Source of the DNA: G965267425 sp965267425
GTDB taxonomy: Bacteria; Bacteroidota; Bacteroidia; Flavobacteriales_E; Vicingaceae
Direction: 5' to 3'
Assembly: GCA_965267425.1 (NCBI GenBank)
Contig: OZ253959.1
Span: forward strand, 1,426,001 to 1,490,000
DNA length: 64,000 bases
The position numbers were made by a program, and so were the translations under genes. The number at the start of each line of letters is the position of its first letter. Position 1 is the first letter of the stretch. Positions 33,858-43,431 of this stretch are shown here, in pieces. Below the pieces are notes generated by a model that did no database searches, was not told where the DNA came from, and worked only from the letters and a program-made list of their open reading frames with translations.

Positions 33858-35510
33858 ATGAAAAATTCCTTTTCAAATTTTTTACCATTTCTATATGCTT
33901 TCATCAGTATTGCATTTTTTTCAACTATTCATGCCCAAACTATCATAGCACCTACATCATGTGAATATACCTATCCGATTGGAACAGTTCCGGCACAGCA
34001 TACAAGTGCTATTGCCATGAACAACTACGAAATATCCGCCTGGGATGGGCCGGGAGGAGGTATTGTTTCGGTCAGGCAAAACAATAGTAACCCACTTTGT
34101 CCAACACCCATTTGTTCAACACAGATAACCTATGGACCCATATTTCGAGATTTGGAAGTGGCCATGATAGAGGAATCACCTGGAAATGACCGGTTGATTG
34201 TTGCTTATCACACTTCAGGCTCTTTGCAACATGCGTATGATGTGTATAGTGTCAATGGATGCAATGTTGTATTGCTAGGTACAACTTTTTTATCGCTCCC
34301 AGGCACTTCTTATTCACGCATTAGCATTGACCAACACAACCATACAGATGTAGTGATTTCATGGTCTGAATCCGATATAAAAACGGTTGTATTGCAAGGA
34401 GGAGCAGGAATTCAAAGTAGTGGCATCATCACATTTAATGGCACTGCTGGGTATTATGGCGTGGATGTGGGATTTAATCATTTTACCGGGGATCCTAAAG
34501 ATCATGGTGGTGTTACGCCTTCGGCATTGGTGGAAATCCATTATGTCTATCAACAAATGTTGGCCATGCACAATACACAAGTATTGGTGTCTCGTGTAAA
34601 TTTTGACACGCTATTGAGTAAAATCTCAAACGACACACTGACGCCACTTCCTGAAGATACCAATCCTATTATCACACCCATTGCATGGTTTGATCCAGTG
34701 ATTAATCTGGATGCGCCGGATCATAGCCACAATGCGTTTTGGAGTTATGCTTTTGATCAATATGGAGATATTGTAACACGCACGGGGAGTTACACCAATG
34801 CATTCATCAATTCTGCTACAGTCAATCAATTGCCATTAAATACACCTTTGATTGGAACGTCTGCTGCTACACCAACTATGCCAACAGATAATGTGAAACC
34901 ATTTCCAGTATTCATTCCGTCATCTGGTGCGGTGGCTCCCGGAATACCCGATGGTATTATTGTGGGGTGGCACACCAATTTTTATAACACCCTGACTAGC
35001 TTAAATGAAAGTTATGTAACGGTGACTATGAATGAGATGGGCAATACTTTGATCAATACCCCTAATTATTACGCCATTCCAAACATTACCAATTTGAGCC
35101 CTGCAGATCCTACACTGGCTTTTTCCAAAGCAGATATAGCCCCATATTTATATGCGGTTTACCCACAAGACAATAGTGGTATTCAAATGCAACATAAATT
35201 TCACCAATGGAGCAATACTGCTTCATTCAGGGAAGGGAGGGAGGAAGATGCTTCAAATGCCATATTTGTGAATCAACCATCAGCCAATCTATATCCCAAT
35301 CCATCAAACGGTGTCTTTACCATTGAATGGAATGGCACATCTCAAGTTACAGATATATTGGTGTACAATTCTATGGGGCAATTGATTCAATCAAATACGG
35401 TTATCAATCAAGCGCTTGTTCAACTTGAGTTGGACATTCCAGAAGGTATTTACAATGTGGTTTTACGATCGGCCAATGCTATTCAACACTTGCCTGTATT
35501 GATTGAATAA
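33858..35510 (+). CDS. T9SS type A cargo protein, 550 aa
   Basis: Signal peptide ends near FFSTIHAQ. The body (SCEYTYPIGTVPAQHTSAIA, later LIVAYHTSGSLQHAYDVYSV) is a repeated beta structure that could be a propeller. I see no catalytic motif. The last 80 residues are a type A sorting domain: SANLYPNPSNGVFTIEWNG, DILVYNSMGQLIQ, IPEGIYNVVLRS. The domain sends the protein through T9SS and is then removed with anchoring or release. GC content is somewhat higher than in the Rhs run, as in the next T9SS genes. Confidence 0.85.
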   Translation: MKNSFSNFLPFLYAFISIAFFSTIHAQTIIAPTSCEYTYPIGTVPAQHTSAIAMNNYEISAWDGPGGGIVSVRQNNSNPLCPTPICSTQITYGPIFRDLEVAMIEESPGNDRLIVAYHTSGSLQHAYDVYSVNGCNVVLLGTTFLSLPGTSYSRISIDQHNHTDVVISWSESDIKTVVLQGGAGIQSSGIITFNGTAGYYGVDVGFNHFTGDPKDHGGVTPSALVEIHYVYQQMLAMHNTQVLVSRVNFDTLLSKISNDTLTPLPEDTNPIITPIAWFDPVINLDAPDHSHNAFWSYAFDQYGDIVTRTGSYTNAFINSATVNQLPLNTPLIGTSAATPTMPTDNVKPFPVFIPSSGAVAPGIPDGIIVGWHTNFYNTLTSLNESYVTVTMNEMGNTLINTPNYYAIPNITNLSPADPTLAFSKADIAPYLYAVYPQDNSGIQMQHKFHQWSNTASFREGREEDASNAIFVNQPSANLYPNPSNGVFTIEWNGTSQVTDILVYNSMGQLIQSNTVINQALVQLELDIPEGIYNVVLRSANAIQHLPVLIE

Positions 35511-35951
35511 TTCAATAGCCTTAAGGAGTCAATATCGCACTTGTTGATCAATTGATATGTGTGATTCATAGACTCAGAAGTATGTTTCAAACATTTCATG
35601 AAAAATTCAGCTTTTGGTTTGCTGAAATTGACAGTAAATCAAAAACAAACAATCATGAAATACCATTATTACTATCAGATCTACCATCAAGCATTCTACG
35701 ATAGTTGTTTTTAGTATAGGTTGATTCCTTATTTGGAATTTCCTACTAACCCATTAAAACCAGGTGTCATTTGCTGGCTTGACTCCTGGCTGCCATAGGG
35801 TACCACTTCATTGTAAGTTGATCTCTCAAGCAAAGAGTATGAGTTGTACAATACCTCAAATGATGCATTTTAAATTTTGAACTTTTCTTATTTAGGATGA
35901 ACATTAAATGAGGTTGAATTATCACTTTTTACTAACAATAATTTTAACCAA
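35511..35951. other. non-coding gap of about 440 bp
   Basis: A weak hairpin, TTCAGC/GCTGAA around a 9-nt loop, lies near 35607-35627 without a T-tract. The only ATG frame I found is 19 codons. The region just before 35952 is AT-rich and probably promotes the beta-helix gene. Nothing else is visible. Confidence 0.45.
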
Positions 35952-38543
35952 ATGAATCATTTAAAATTCAAATCAAACAAACGATTGCCAGCATGGATTT
36001 CATGCCAATATCTAAATATTAGATTATGGAGATATATATTGAATTCTCCAGTATCGATTTCGTTAACTGTTGTATTTGTGTTGCTGTATCATTTATCCTT
36101 CGCACAAAACTTATACGACATTCGCATAACCGCTCCTTCTCAAACTTATACTGACTCTGGAAGAATATTTCAGGATACGGTAAATGACAAGGTTTATTCT
36201 TGGATAAACAAAGAACATTTGAGTCAGGAAATTCAATTTAAGTATCAGGTCACTAAAGCAAGTGACATCACCTCGTTAAAACCTACTGTTGGATCGTATA
36301 TCCGAGTAGAACGTTCCGACGCTCGATTTTATGTTTTGGACAGCTGGCCTCATAGCGCGAAATATGCAATTGATGATAGGTTTTTGTTTGAAACCGCAAA
36401 CGACAATGTGGCGGTCTTAATGCCTAGGGACAACGGGTTTTACATTGAAGACTTGGGTGCAACACCTGATTATAATACTGATGACGATTATGAGGCTATT
36501 CAAACGGCAATAGATGTTATCATTGCTTTATATAATACTAAAAATGTCTACAATTCAGCTTCAAACAATAGCATGCAAATACCTGGCAGAATAAACGCTG
36601 GACCTGGCAATTTTCGCTATTCAAAAGGTATTGTAGCAGCACGTAAATCGGGTGTTTCAAGTTACGCAGATATTTCATTTAGTTTGGTGGGTTGCACACC
36701 AACATATGGAGGTATTTGGAACAAAACATCATTTGAATGCACATCGGATACTTCTTTTGCATTGGCTATTCAATATGGAAGGAATATTCTAATCGAAAAC
36801 ATTCATTTTGACGGACCTCACTCTGATTTATTCAGCGTTTCAAATACGGATATTGTTGAATTAACGGATCAGCAATGGGCGGATAATTATGATTTACGTA
36901 TGAATCGATATAGTCCTCAATGTGCCATTGCTATTGATCCTTTTGACACGCAAATATCTACTTCTGACCAATATCCTGGATTTGATACATACTATGACCA
37001 TCAGTCAGTAAGTGGAACAAGTCAGTTAACAATTCGGGGTTGTTCATTTTTTTATCATTATATCGCGGTGGCAAATAATCCATCAAAGGTTACCAAAAAT
37101 GGAGACAACATCAGAATGGAAAATAGTCATGTTAAATATTGCCATACAGCATGGGCGTGTGGAAATACTCAATCTCGTAGTAATTCTATTGACAATCTAT
37201 ATACTGGGAAAATACATACGTTTATTGACAATATTTCCATTGGGCAGGGAAATGGTGACGTACCTTCAGTTATGAATGCTAACCTTGCTGGATTTTGCAA
37301 GAGAGTTTATAATGTAGATTCATGGGGTATGATTCGTATGACTAATTCATATATGGAAAGTGTTTGGTCCTTAGGAAGAGCGCAGACAATAAGGTCAACT
37401 GAATTTGACAATTGTTACATCAAATTTGCTCAACCAGATCCAAATGCCGGATACGATGTTTACGCTCCACCATACCACTTGACATCCAATGCGACCAGTT
37501 TTAAAGGGTGTTATTTAGGTTATTATTCCGATTGTTCAAGTCCTGGAAACTTATTTATCAACTCTACACATCATGTAAATTTTATAGGTGGGTGGATAGA
37601 AGGAGGCCCTCTAGTAATTGGAAACGGCTATCATTTAAACCTACGAGCAATGCCAAACTTCACTGGAGCTGGTTACTATTGCTTTCCATTTACAGTGGGT
37701 TACTTAGGGATGAAACATTCGACTACTGTGTCAGTCGCAGATGACATGCCATTGGTTGGAGGAGATGAAATTACCATTCATGATTATGCTTATTTGTACG
37801 AGCAGGGCAATCCAAATAAGGTCGTTTACAAAAGTGTCTACCATGATTATTGTGACTATACACCTGAGAATTGTGATACATTATTTAGAGATAAAACTAC
37901 TCGAACGGCATATTTCATCGTCGATGATCCGGGGGTATTTAAGGTGTCTGACAATTTATATGGAGCAACAGTTTTTTTTGACAATACGGCATCCGGTATG
38001 CATGGTTCTGCTGCATCAAAGGGACCACTTGGATATGTTTACGCAATTAACGGAGATACCATCAAACTTAAGAATGTAACAATGGGTATTTATGATACAA
38101 CCAATATTGCTATTCGTACTGTACGTATGCCTCAATTGATACCTCCAATGTGGGGAACATTTACGTACAACAATGATACAATAAAGGAAATTTTGGAACA
38201 CACCAATACACCATTGAAAGTTGGTGACAGAATTTTTAATGACGCCATAAAACCTGGAACCCACATCATTTATGTAGATCCAAGTCGTAATTTTTATGTG
38301 ATGAGTACCAAGGCCAAAGCATCTGTTGATACACTTCTTATCTATGATGCGATTTATGAGCAAACAATTTACACTGAAGATGGAACATTTCCCGCAAACG
38401 CACAGCAACCCATAAAAGAAGGATGTAAAATGTGGTATACGGAACCCACATCATCAGTGGTTGGTAAAGTGTGTGTGAAAGGTGGTATATTAAATCACAC
38501 TAACACAGCTGATAGACCAGTTTGGGGAGCCATTACTTATTAA
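35952..38543 (+). CDS. right-handed beta-helix (pectate-lyase-superfamily-like) secreted protein, 863 aa
   Basis: A long N-terminus leads to a signal segment (ISLTVVFVLLYHLSFAQ, about residues 35-51). At about 170 the sequence reads YIEDLGATPDYNTDDDYEAI then QTAIDV. This is the D-GA-x(n)-DD-AI--AI entry strand of the pectate-lyase superfamily found in phage tailspikes and polysaccharide lyases. Successive rungs follow (NILIENIHFDG, LTIRGCSFFYHY, IRMENSHVKY, FDNCYIKFAQ, NFIGGWIEGG, each 20-30 residues apart), typical of a beta-helix. No T9SS tail is visible. It probably binds or cleaves a polysaccharide outside the cell; no catalytic residues could be assigned. Confidence 0.75.
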   Translation: MNHLKFKSNKRLPAWISCQYLNIRLWRYILNSPVSISLTVVFVLLYHLSFAQNLYDIRITAPSQTYTDSGRIFQDTVNDKVYSWINKEHLSQEIQFKYQVTKASDITSLKPTVGSYIRVERSDARFYVLDSWPHSAKYAIDDRFLFETANDNVAVLMPRDNGFYIEDLGATPDYNTDDDYEAIQTAIDVIIALYNTKNVYNSASNNSMQIPGRINAGPGNFRYSKGIVAARKSGVSSYADISFSLVGCTPTYGGIWNKTSFECTSDTSFALAIQYGRNILIENIHFDGPHSDLFSVSNTDIVELTDQQWADNYDLRMNRYSPQCAIAIDPFDTQISTSDQYPGFDTYYDHQSVSGTSQLTIRGCSFFYHYIAVANNPSKVTKNGDNIRMENSHVKYCHTAWACGNTQSRSNSIDNLYTGKIHTFIDNISIGQGNGDVPSVMNANLAGFCKRVYNVDSWGMIRMTNSYMESVWSLGRAQTIRSTEFDNCYIKFAQPDPNAGYDVYAPPYHLTSNATSFKGCYLGYYSDCSSPGNLFINSTHHVNFIGGWIEGGPLVIGNGYHLNLRAMPNFTGAGYYCFPFTVGYLGMKHSTTVSVADDMPLVGGDEITIHDYAYLYEQGNPNKVVYKSVYHDYCDYTPENCDTLFRDKTTRTAYFIVDDPGVFKVSDNLYGATVFFDNTASGMHGSAASKGPLGYVYAINGDTIKLKNVTMGIYDTTNIAIRTVRMPQLIPPMWGTFTYNNDTIKEILEHTNTPLKVGDRIFNDAIKPGTHIIYVDPSRNFYVMSTKAKASVDTLLIYDAIYEQTIYTEDGTFPANAQQPIKEGCKMWYTEPTSSVVGKVCVKGGILNHTNTADRPVWGAITY

Positions 38544-38564
38544 TAAATTTACTATTACACAATT

Positions 38565-38596
38565 GAGCCTTTCACATAAGTGAAGGGCTTTTTTAT
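38565..38596 (+). terminator. intrinsic terminator after the beta-helix gene
   Basis: GAGCCTTTCAC (38565-38575) pairs with GTGAAGGGCT (38580-38589) around a 4-nt loop, with one G-T pair, and runs into TTTTTT. Confidence 0.9.
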
Positions 38597-38669
38597 ATCT
38601 CTTATTTGAAGGGTAAAAATTGTAACAAAATATCGTCTAATTACGTTACTAATGTAGATTTACACGCAA

Positions 38670-39404
38670 ATGGCAAGATTGAAAGTAGCGGTTATAGATG
38701 ATGACGAACATGCGCTGGATGAACTACAACGAATCCTCTCCAAAAAAGAACAAATAAACATCATAGGACGTGCAAAAAATGCACTAGAAGGCATTCAGTT
38801 AATCAAAGCAAACCATCCTGATATTGTGTTTACAGATGTTCATATGCCTGGCGGGAATGGTTTCGAAATGATCGAAGCCATTGAAGGCTCAAAACCAGGC
38901 ATTATTTTTATGAGCGCATTTTCAGAAAATCTTATCCCTTCTTTTCGGTTTAATCCCATTGGTTTTTTGCACAAGCCCATTATTGAAGAAGATTTAATGA
39001 CCTTGCTTGCTCAGCATCAGGCTAAACATACTTCAAACGGAAATGGCCATACACTTACCAACGCAGATAAAATTGGCATTCCTACCAGTTCAGGATATGA
39101 GTATTTGTCCATTGATTCCATTCAATGCATTATTGCAGATGGCAGTTATTCGAAATTAACACTGAATAATGGATCCAAACCTCTGTTGGTATCCAAAGGA
39201 ATCAAAGAATTTGAACGAGCATTGGTGGATAAAAGTATCGTACGAATCAGCCGTTCTGTGATGGTGAACTTAGATAAGGTCATTCGTTATGCCCATGAGG
39301 GGGGAGGTACATTAATCATGGATGATGATAATTATTTTACCATTGGTAAAAAATACAAAAATGAAGTTGTTGATCGCCTTAATATGCGAAACATTCAACT
39401 GTGA
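38670..39404 (+). CDS. LytTR-family response regulator
   Basis: 244 residues. The receiver domain begins LKVAVIDDDEHALDELQ, has phosphoacceptor D56 in DIVFTDVHMPGGNGFEM, S82 at the Thr/Ser switch and K102 in GFLHKPII. Residues 145-240 are a LytTR DNA-binding domain (YLSIDSIQCIIADGSYSKL, LVDKSIVRISRSVMVNLDKV, TIGKKYKNEVVDRL). LytTR proteins bind spaced direct repeats upstream of target genes. The stop overlaps the GTG start of the sensor kinase in GTGA, so the pair is one operon. Targets are unknown; the adjacent secreted-protein genes are candidates. Confidence 0.95.
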   Translation: MARLKVAVIDDDEHALDELQRILSKKEQINIIGRAKNALEGIQLIKANHPDIVFTDVHMPGGNGFEMIEAIEGSKPGIIFMSAFSENLIPSFRFNPIGFLHKPIIEEDLMTLLAQHQAKHTSNGNGHTLTNADKIGIPTSSGYEYLSIDSIQCIIADGSYSKLTLNNGSKPLLVSKGIKEFERALVDKSIVRISRSVMVNLDKVIRYAHEGGGTLIMDDDNYFTIGKKYKNEVVDRLNMRNIQL

Positions 39405-42325
39405 GAATAAAACAATTATCCTTTATACTTTCATTTTTATGCTGGATTTCAGCCGTTAATGCGCAAATAGATTCCAGAATTGCGTTCGCTCCAGCCTCTT
39501 TTAATGATTTTCTTCCCAGTCAGTATGTGTATCAATCTATGGTTGATAAACAGGGTATTCTGTGGTTATTAACCGAAGAAGGTATCTGCAATTACAATGG
39601 AAATCGTTTAAAAGTGTTTAACAGTTCAGACGGGCTCCCCAATTCTATTTTTTACAAAATCAAACAGGATGCTAAGGGCACTATTTGGGTTTATTCATTT
39701 AATCATGAAATCTATTATTTCCAAAATGGAGTTTTTCATTCTAATGAATTTGAGCTGAAATTGAAGGGGTCCCAACACTGGATTCTTAGCAATTGGTTTA
39801 TTGATAGTAATAACCATATATATTTGTCTTATCACAACTTCAGACATATCAGATACTCGAGTGGTGGTGAATTGATTGAATTGACACCGTCAACTCCCCA
39901 TGATTCATGCCTTCGAATTATCCAACAACATGCAGGATATCATTTATTGTATTTGTCTCCAAACAGTGTTCGTTCTTCAGGTCATTTGCGGTTAGATTGT
40001 GTTTTTTTGGAAGCAAATTCCCAGCGAAAATCGAAGACTTCAGAGGCTATCCGAAACGAATTATTCAATTACCGACATTATTCTTTATTGGATTCAAATA
40101 AAATTCTTGTAGCCATAGACAACTATTTATTTGATTTTACTCGGGATGAGTTTTCGTACTATCAATTTGATACCAAGGTATTGGATGCACTTTTTTTGGA
40201 CAGGGAAGGAAATTTATTGGTTGGCACAGAGAACAATGGATGTTTTGTTTTTAAAAATGGTGATATAACTCGTAATCCCATTCACCTGGCACAAGGATTG
40301 TCCATTTCGGATATTGCGCAAGATGAAGAAGGCAACTATTGGATGTCCACTTTTTACAATGGAGTAATTTATATCCCTGATTTACATAAGTATGAATTGT
40401 ACCATGGTGAACAAAACTTTTCAAACATCACGCAATTGGATATCGATCAAAACAAGTGGTTTTTACTTCATTATAATGGTGATTTATCAATTATTGGTGA
40501 AAACGTAGAAATTGTGCGACAACATGTTTTTGGGAAACTTAACAAATTCTATTCGTTTGTTGTACGTGATAATAGGGTCTTTGTCAGTCAATACCGCAAA
40601 ATGGAATGGAGAGATTTGCGTCATCCATTGAACTCGAAAATGTTAGTATCAAGATACGTTTCGGATATCGTAAAGAAAGATGAAGTCTATTTTCTTTGTC
40701 CAGTAAGAAACAATGCCATATATCGTGTGGATGATGAAGGCGGAATGCATACGGTATTTCAAGGTGGAAAGGAAAATATTCGGGCAAGATCATTTCAGCT
40801 GGACAACAAAGGACGCATTTACCTGGGCGGTAAAGACAAACTTGCCATCTACAAAAACAACCATCCAGCTGAACCAGTTTTATTGAAGCAATATGATCTG
40901 AATGTTAAATCAATGGTAGATTTTGAAGAATACGGCGTGTTGGTGGCATCTAGGGATTCAGGGCTTTTTATTGCGGATGATGGTCGATTTAAACGTATAA
41001 AAATGGATTCGAAAATTGATATTTCTTCGATTTCCAGTGTTAAAAAGGTAGATGACCAAGTAATGATTTGTACAAAAAATAAGATTTTACTCACCACTGT
41101 AACGGAAATGAACAAGTCCATATTATCTACTAAACCATTGTTCCCCAAATTATTCAAGGTCCAGGGAGAGGTGATGGATTTGGATTTGGACAAAGACGTG
41201 CTTTTGGTCACCACGAAAAAAGGTGTTTTTCATTTTGATGTGAAAAAAGCGAAAGAATATTCACCTTATAAATCCATCTCATTTGACAATTTCAATGTCA
41301 ACAGCATAAATACTACGTTAATCGAACCTCTTGAGTTAAGTTATGATCAAAACAATATAGAAGTATCTTATCGATTAAAGAGTTTGTTGCCGGAAAATCA
41401 GATTAAATATGAGTACAAATTTGAAGGCATCGATCAAAAATGGAGAAGTACATATACCACTAAATTGGTATTTCCAAATTTACCTTCTGGTGAATACCTT
41501 CTGAAAATTCGGCTAAGTCATGATAGCTATTTTCGTTCCAATGAATTAAAAGCTTCATTTACAATATCACCACCTATGTGGGAAACCTGGTGGTTTATCT
41601 CACTTGTTGCAGTTTCATTGATATCTTTTACCACTCTTTTGGTACGAAGAAAACTTGCACGAGATCAAATGATATTGCAATCGCAAATCAATATTTGGAC
41701 TTCCAAATACCAAACATTGTCAGCACAATTGAGTCCTCATTTTATCTTCAATACTTTACAATCCATCAATTCCATTATTTACAAGTACCCTGCGGATAAA
41801 GTCAATGCCTTTGTGGGTAAATTTTCAAGGCTTATGCGAATGGTGCTGAACAATTCAAGACACGAACAGATATGGTTAAAGGATGAAATCCATGTAATTC
41901 AAAATTATCTTGAATTAGAGCAGGAAAGGTTAAAGAACTCATTTGATTTTTCCATTTTCATGGATGAAACCGTTAAGGCAAATGAAGAAAGAATACCGCC
42001 TTTATACATTCAGCCATTTTTAGAAAATGCGATTCAGCATGGATTACCTCAAGATGCAAAAGGAAAGATTGACATCAGGTTCATGTGTGAAGATCAATTT
42101 TTGATTTGTGAAATCAGAGACAATGGTAAAGGAATAGAAGAACAATCGTTGAATTATCCAATGGATAAGGTACATTCCGTTCAAATCAACAACGAACGCA
42201 CTTCATTGCTTCAAAAAATTCACAACTCCTCCTTTTCCATTGATATAGTTAAACGCAAGTCTGTTCAAGACAATGATTCAGGAACGTTGGTTCGAATCAT
42301 ATTTCCTAGAAAAGGATTCAACTAA
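39401..42325 (+). CDS. two-component propeller sensor, LytS-type histidine kinase, 974 aa
   Basis: It starts at GTG 39401 with signal peptide LSFILSFLCWISAVNAQ. The periplasmic part contains regulator-propeller repeats (MVDKQGILWLLTEEGICNYN, IKQDAKGTIWVYSF, LFLDREGNLLVGTENNGCFV, IAQDEEGNYWMSTFYNGVIY) and then a Y_Y_Y domain (LSYDQNNIEVSYRL, YEYKFEGIDQKWR). One membrane helix follows (WWFISLVAVSLISFTTLLV). The kinase is of the LytS/YehU class (His_kinase PF06580): LSPHFIFNTLQSINSII with H780, and the ATPase motifs LQPFLENAIQHG-like and IRDNGKGI. It signals to the LytTR regulator with which it overlaps. Confidence 0.95.
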   Translation: MRIKQLSFILSFLCWISAVNAQIDSRIAFAPASFNDFLPSQYVYQSMVDKQGILWLLTEEGICNYNGNRLKVFNSSDGLPNSIFYKIKQDAKGTIWVYSFNHEIYYFQNGVFHSNEFELKLKGSQHWILSNWFIDSNNHIYLSYHNFRHIRYSSGGELIELTPSTPHDSCLRIIQQHAGYHLLYLSPNSVRSSGHLRLDCVFLEANSQRKSKTSEAIRNELFNYRHYSLLDSNKILVAIDNYLFDFTRDEFSYYQFDTKVLDALFLDREGNLLVGTENNGCFVFKNGDITRNPIHLAQGLSISDIAQDEEGNYWMSTFYNGVIYIPDLHKYELYHGEQNFSNITQLDIDQNKWFLLHYNGDLSIIGENVEIVRQHVFGKLNKFYSFVVRDNRVFVSQYRKMEWRDLRHPLNSKMLVSRYVSDIVKKDEVYFLCPVRNNAIYRVDDEGGMHTVFQGGKENIRARSFQLDNKGRIYLGGKDKLAIYKNNHPAEPVLLKQYDLNVKSMVDFEEYGVLVASRDSGLFIADDGRFKRIKMDSKIDISSISSVKKVDDQVMICTKNKILLTTVTEMNKSILSTKPLFPKLFKVQGEVMDLDLDKDVLLVTTKKGVFHFDVKKAKEYSPYKSISFDNFNVNSINTTLIEPLELSYDQNNIEVSYRLKSLLPENQIKYEYKFEGIDQKWRSTYTTKLVFPNLPSGEYLLKIRLSHDSYFRSNELKASFTISPPMWETWWFISLVAVSLISFTTLLVRRKLARDQMILQSQINIWTSKYQTLSAQLSPHFIFNTLQSINSIIYKYPADKVNAFVGKFSRLMRMVLNNSRHEQIWLKDEIHVIQNYLELEQERLKNSFDFSIFMDETVKANEERIPPLYIQPFLENAIQHGLPQDAKGKIDIRFMCEDQFLICEIRDNGKGIEEQSLNYPMDKVHSVQINNERTSLLQKIHNSSFSIDIVKRKSVQDNDSGTLVRIIFPRKGFN

Positions 42326-42452
42326 GATTTGAATACTTACAAAACCAGAAGGTGGGTTCATAAGTTGAAAAGGTGTATTCATAAATTTTAACAGATTTCT
42401 CAGATTTTGTTCTGATATGTTTGGGTTAAAACAATTAAAAATGCATTGAACT

Positions 42453-43427
42453 ATGAAATATTGTCAACTCTTAATCATTACTTTTCTTGGAACAGCAATA
42501 AATGTGAAATCTCAAATAGGGGATTGGGGTGGAATTGGAGATCACCCTACTTTTACCAATGATGAGGTTATCATTGGGACAGGATTGAGTTCATCATCCA
42601 ATCCAGAATCGAAATTGCATTTATCTGATGGTGTTTTTCAAATTGGAAATTCTACCAATCCACTATCTGCCTATACAACCTTTCACACACAGGATATTCA
42701 GTTTCATAGAGAAGGTTGGAATTACATTACTGCAACTGCTACCATTGGTTCAATTCTGATGCGCACAGGAAACAATGAATTTTCAATGGATCATTTGTTC
42801 TTAAAATACGATGGTAATGTTGGTATCTATACCACTAACCCGCAATCAACTTTGCACCTTCATCATGGACATTTTCAAATTGGAACTCATGATGGAAGTG
42901 GCAATGGAGATCATGTGGTTATGGGACCATATACTCTAAGTTTTAAGCGAAACGGCTGGAATTACATTAGTGCAGCAGCTGAAGACGGATCAATCATTTT
43001 TAACACAAACGGAGGAGGAACAACTCATTCAAATTTATTCCTGTTTAAAAATGGACATGTCGGTGTCAATTTAGACCCATCAGGAGGGGAATATCCTCAA
43101 TATGCTTTGGACGTAAATGGAGTGGTAAGGGGCTGTGAGATGCTGGTAGACAACAATGATGGATGGTGTGATTATGTATTTGAGGAGGATTATGAATTGA
43201 AATCACTTGATCAAGTGGAGAAATTCATAAAAGAAAACGGGCATTTAGAAAATATTCCGCCGGCCAAGGATGTGGAAAGAGATGGGATATATGTTTCCGA
43301 TATGACCAGAAGAATGATGGAGAAAATTGAAGAATTAACGCTTTATATGATTGAACAAGACAAAATTAACCAAGTTCAAGCCGATAAGATAAATGAGTTG
43401 GAGTCAATTTTGAACACAAATAAATAA
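42453..43427 (+). CDS. tail-fibre-like secreted protein with C-terminal coiled coil, 324 aa
   Basis: Signal peptide ends near TAINVKSQ. Two related halves (FQIGNSTNPLSAYTTFHTQD with IQFHREGWNYITATATIGSI, and FQIGTHDGSGNGDHVV with LSFKRNGWNYISAAAEDGSI) show an internal duplication of about 100 residues. The end is WCDYVFEEDYELKSLDQVEK then GHLENIPPAKDVERDGIYVS and a coiled coil. This is the conserved C-terminal module of Bacteroidota tail-fibre-like proteins, which resembles intramolecular chaperone domains of phage fibres. It lies 4 bp before the GH16-like gene, so they are probably co-transcribed. Confidence 0.75.
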   Translation: MKYCQLLIITFLGTAINVKSQIGDWGGIGDHPTFTNDEVIIGTGLSSSSNPESKLHLSDGVFQIGNSTNPLSAYTTFHTQDIQFHREGWNYITATATIGSILMRTGNNEFSMDHLFLKYDGNVGIYTTNPQSTLHLHHGHFQIGTHDGSGNGDHVVMGPYTLSFKRNGWNYISAAAEDGSIIFNTNGGGTTHSNLFLFKNGHVGVNLDPSGGEYPQYALDVNGVVRGCEMLVDNNDGWCDYVFEEDYELKSLDQVEKFIKENGHLENIPPAKDVERDGIYVSDMTRRMMEKIEELTLYMIEQDKINQVQADKINELESILNTNK

Positions 43428-43431
43428 TACT

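Noticed and set aside
33725..33964. 79-codon frame before the T9SS cargo gene
   Set aside because: Overlaps the signal peptide of the real gene in another frame; Cys/His-rich by chance.
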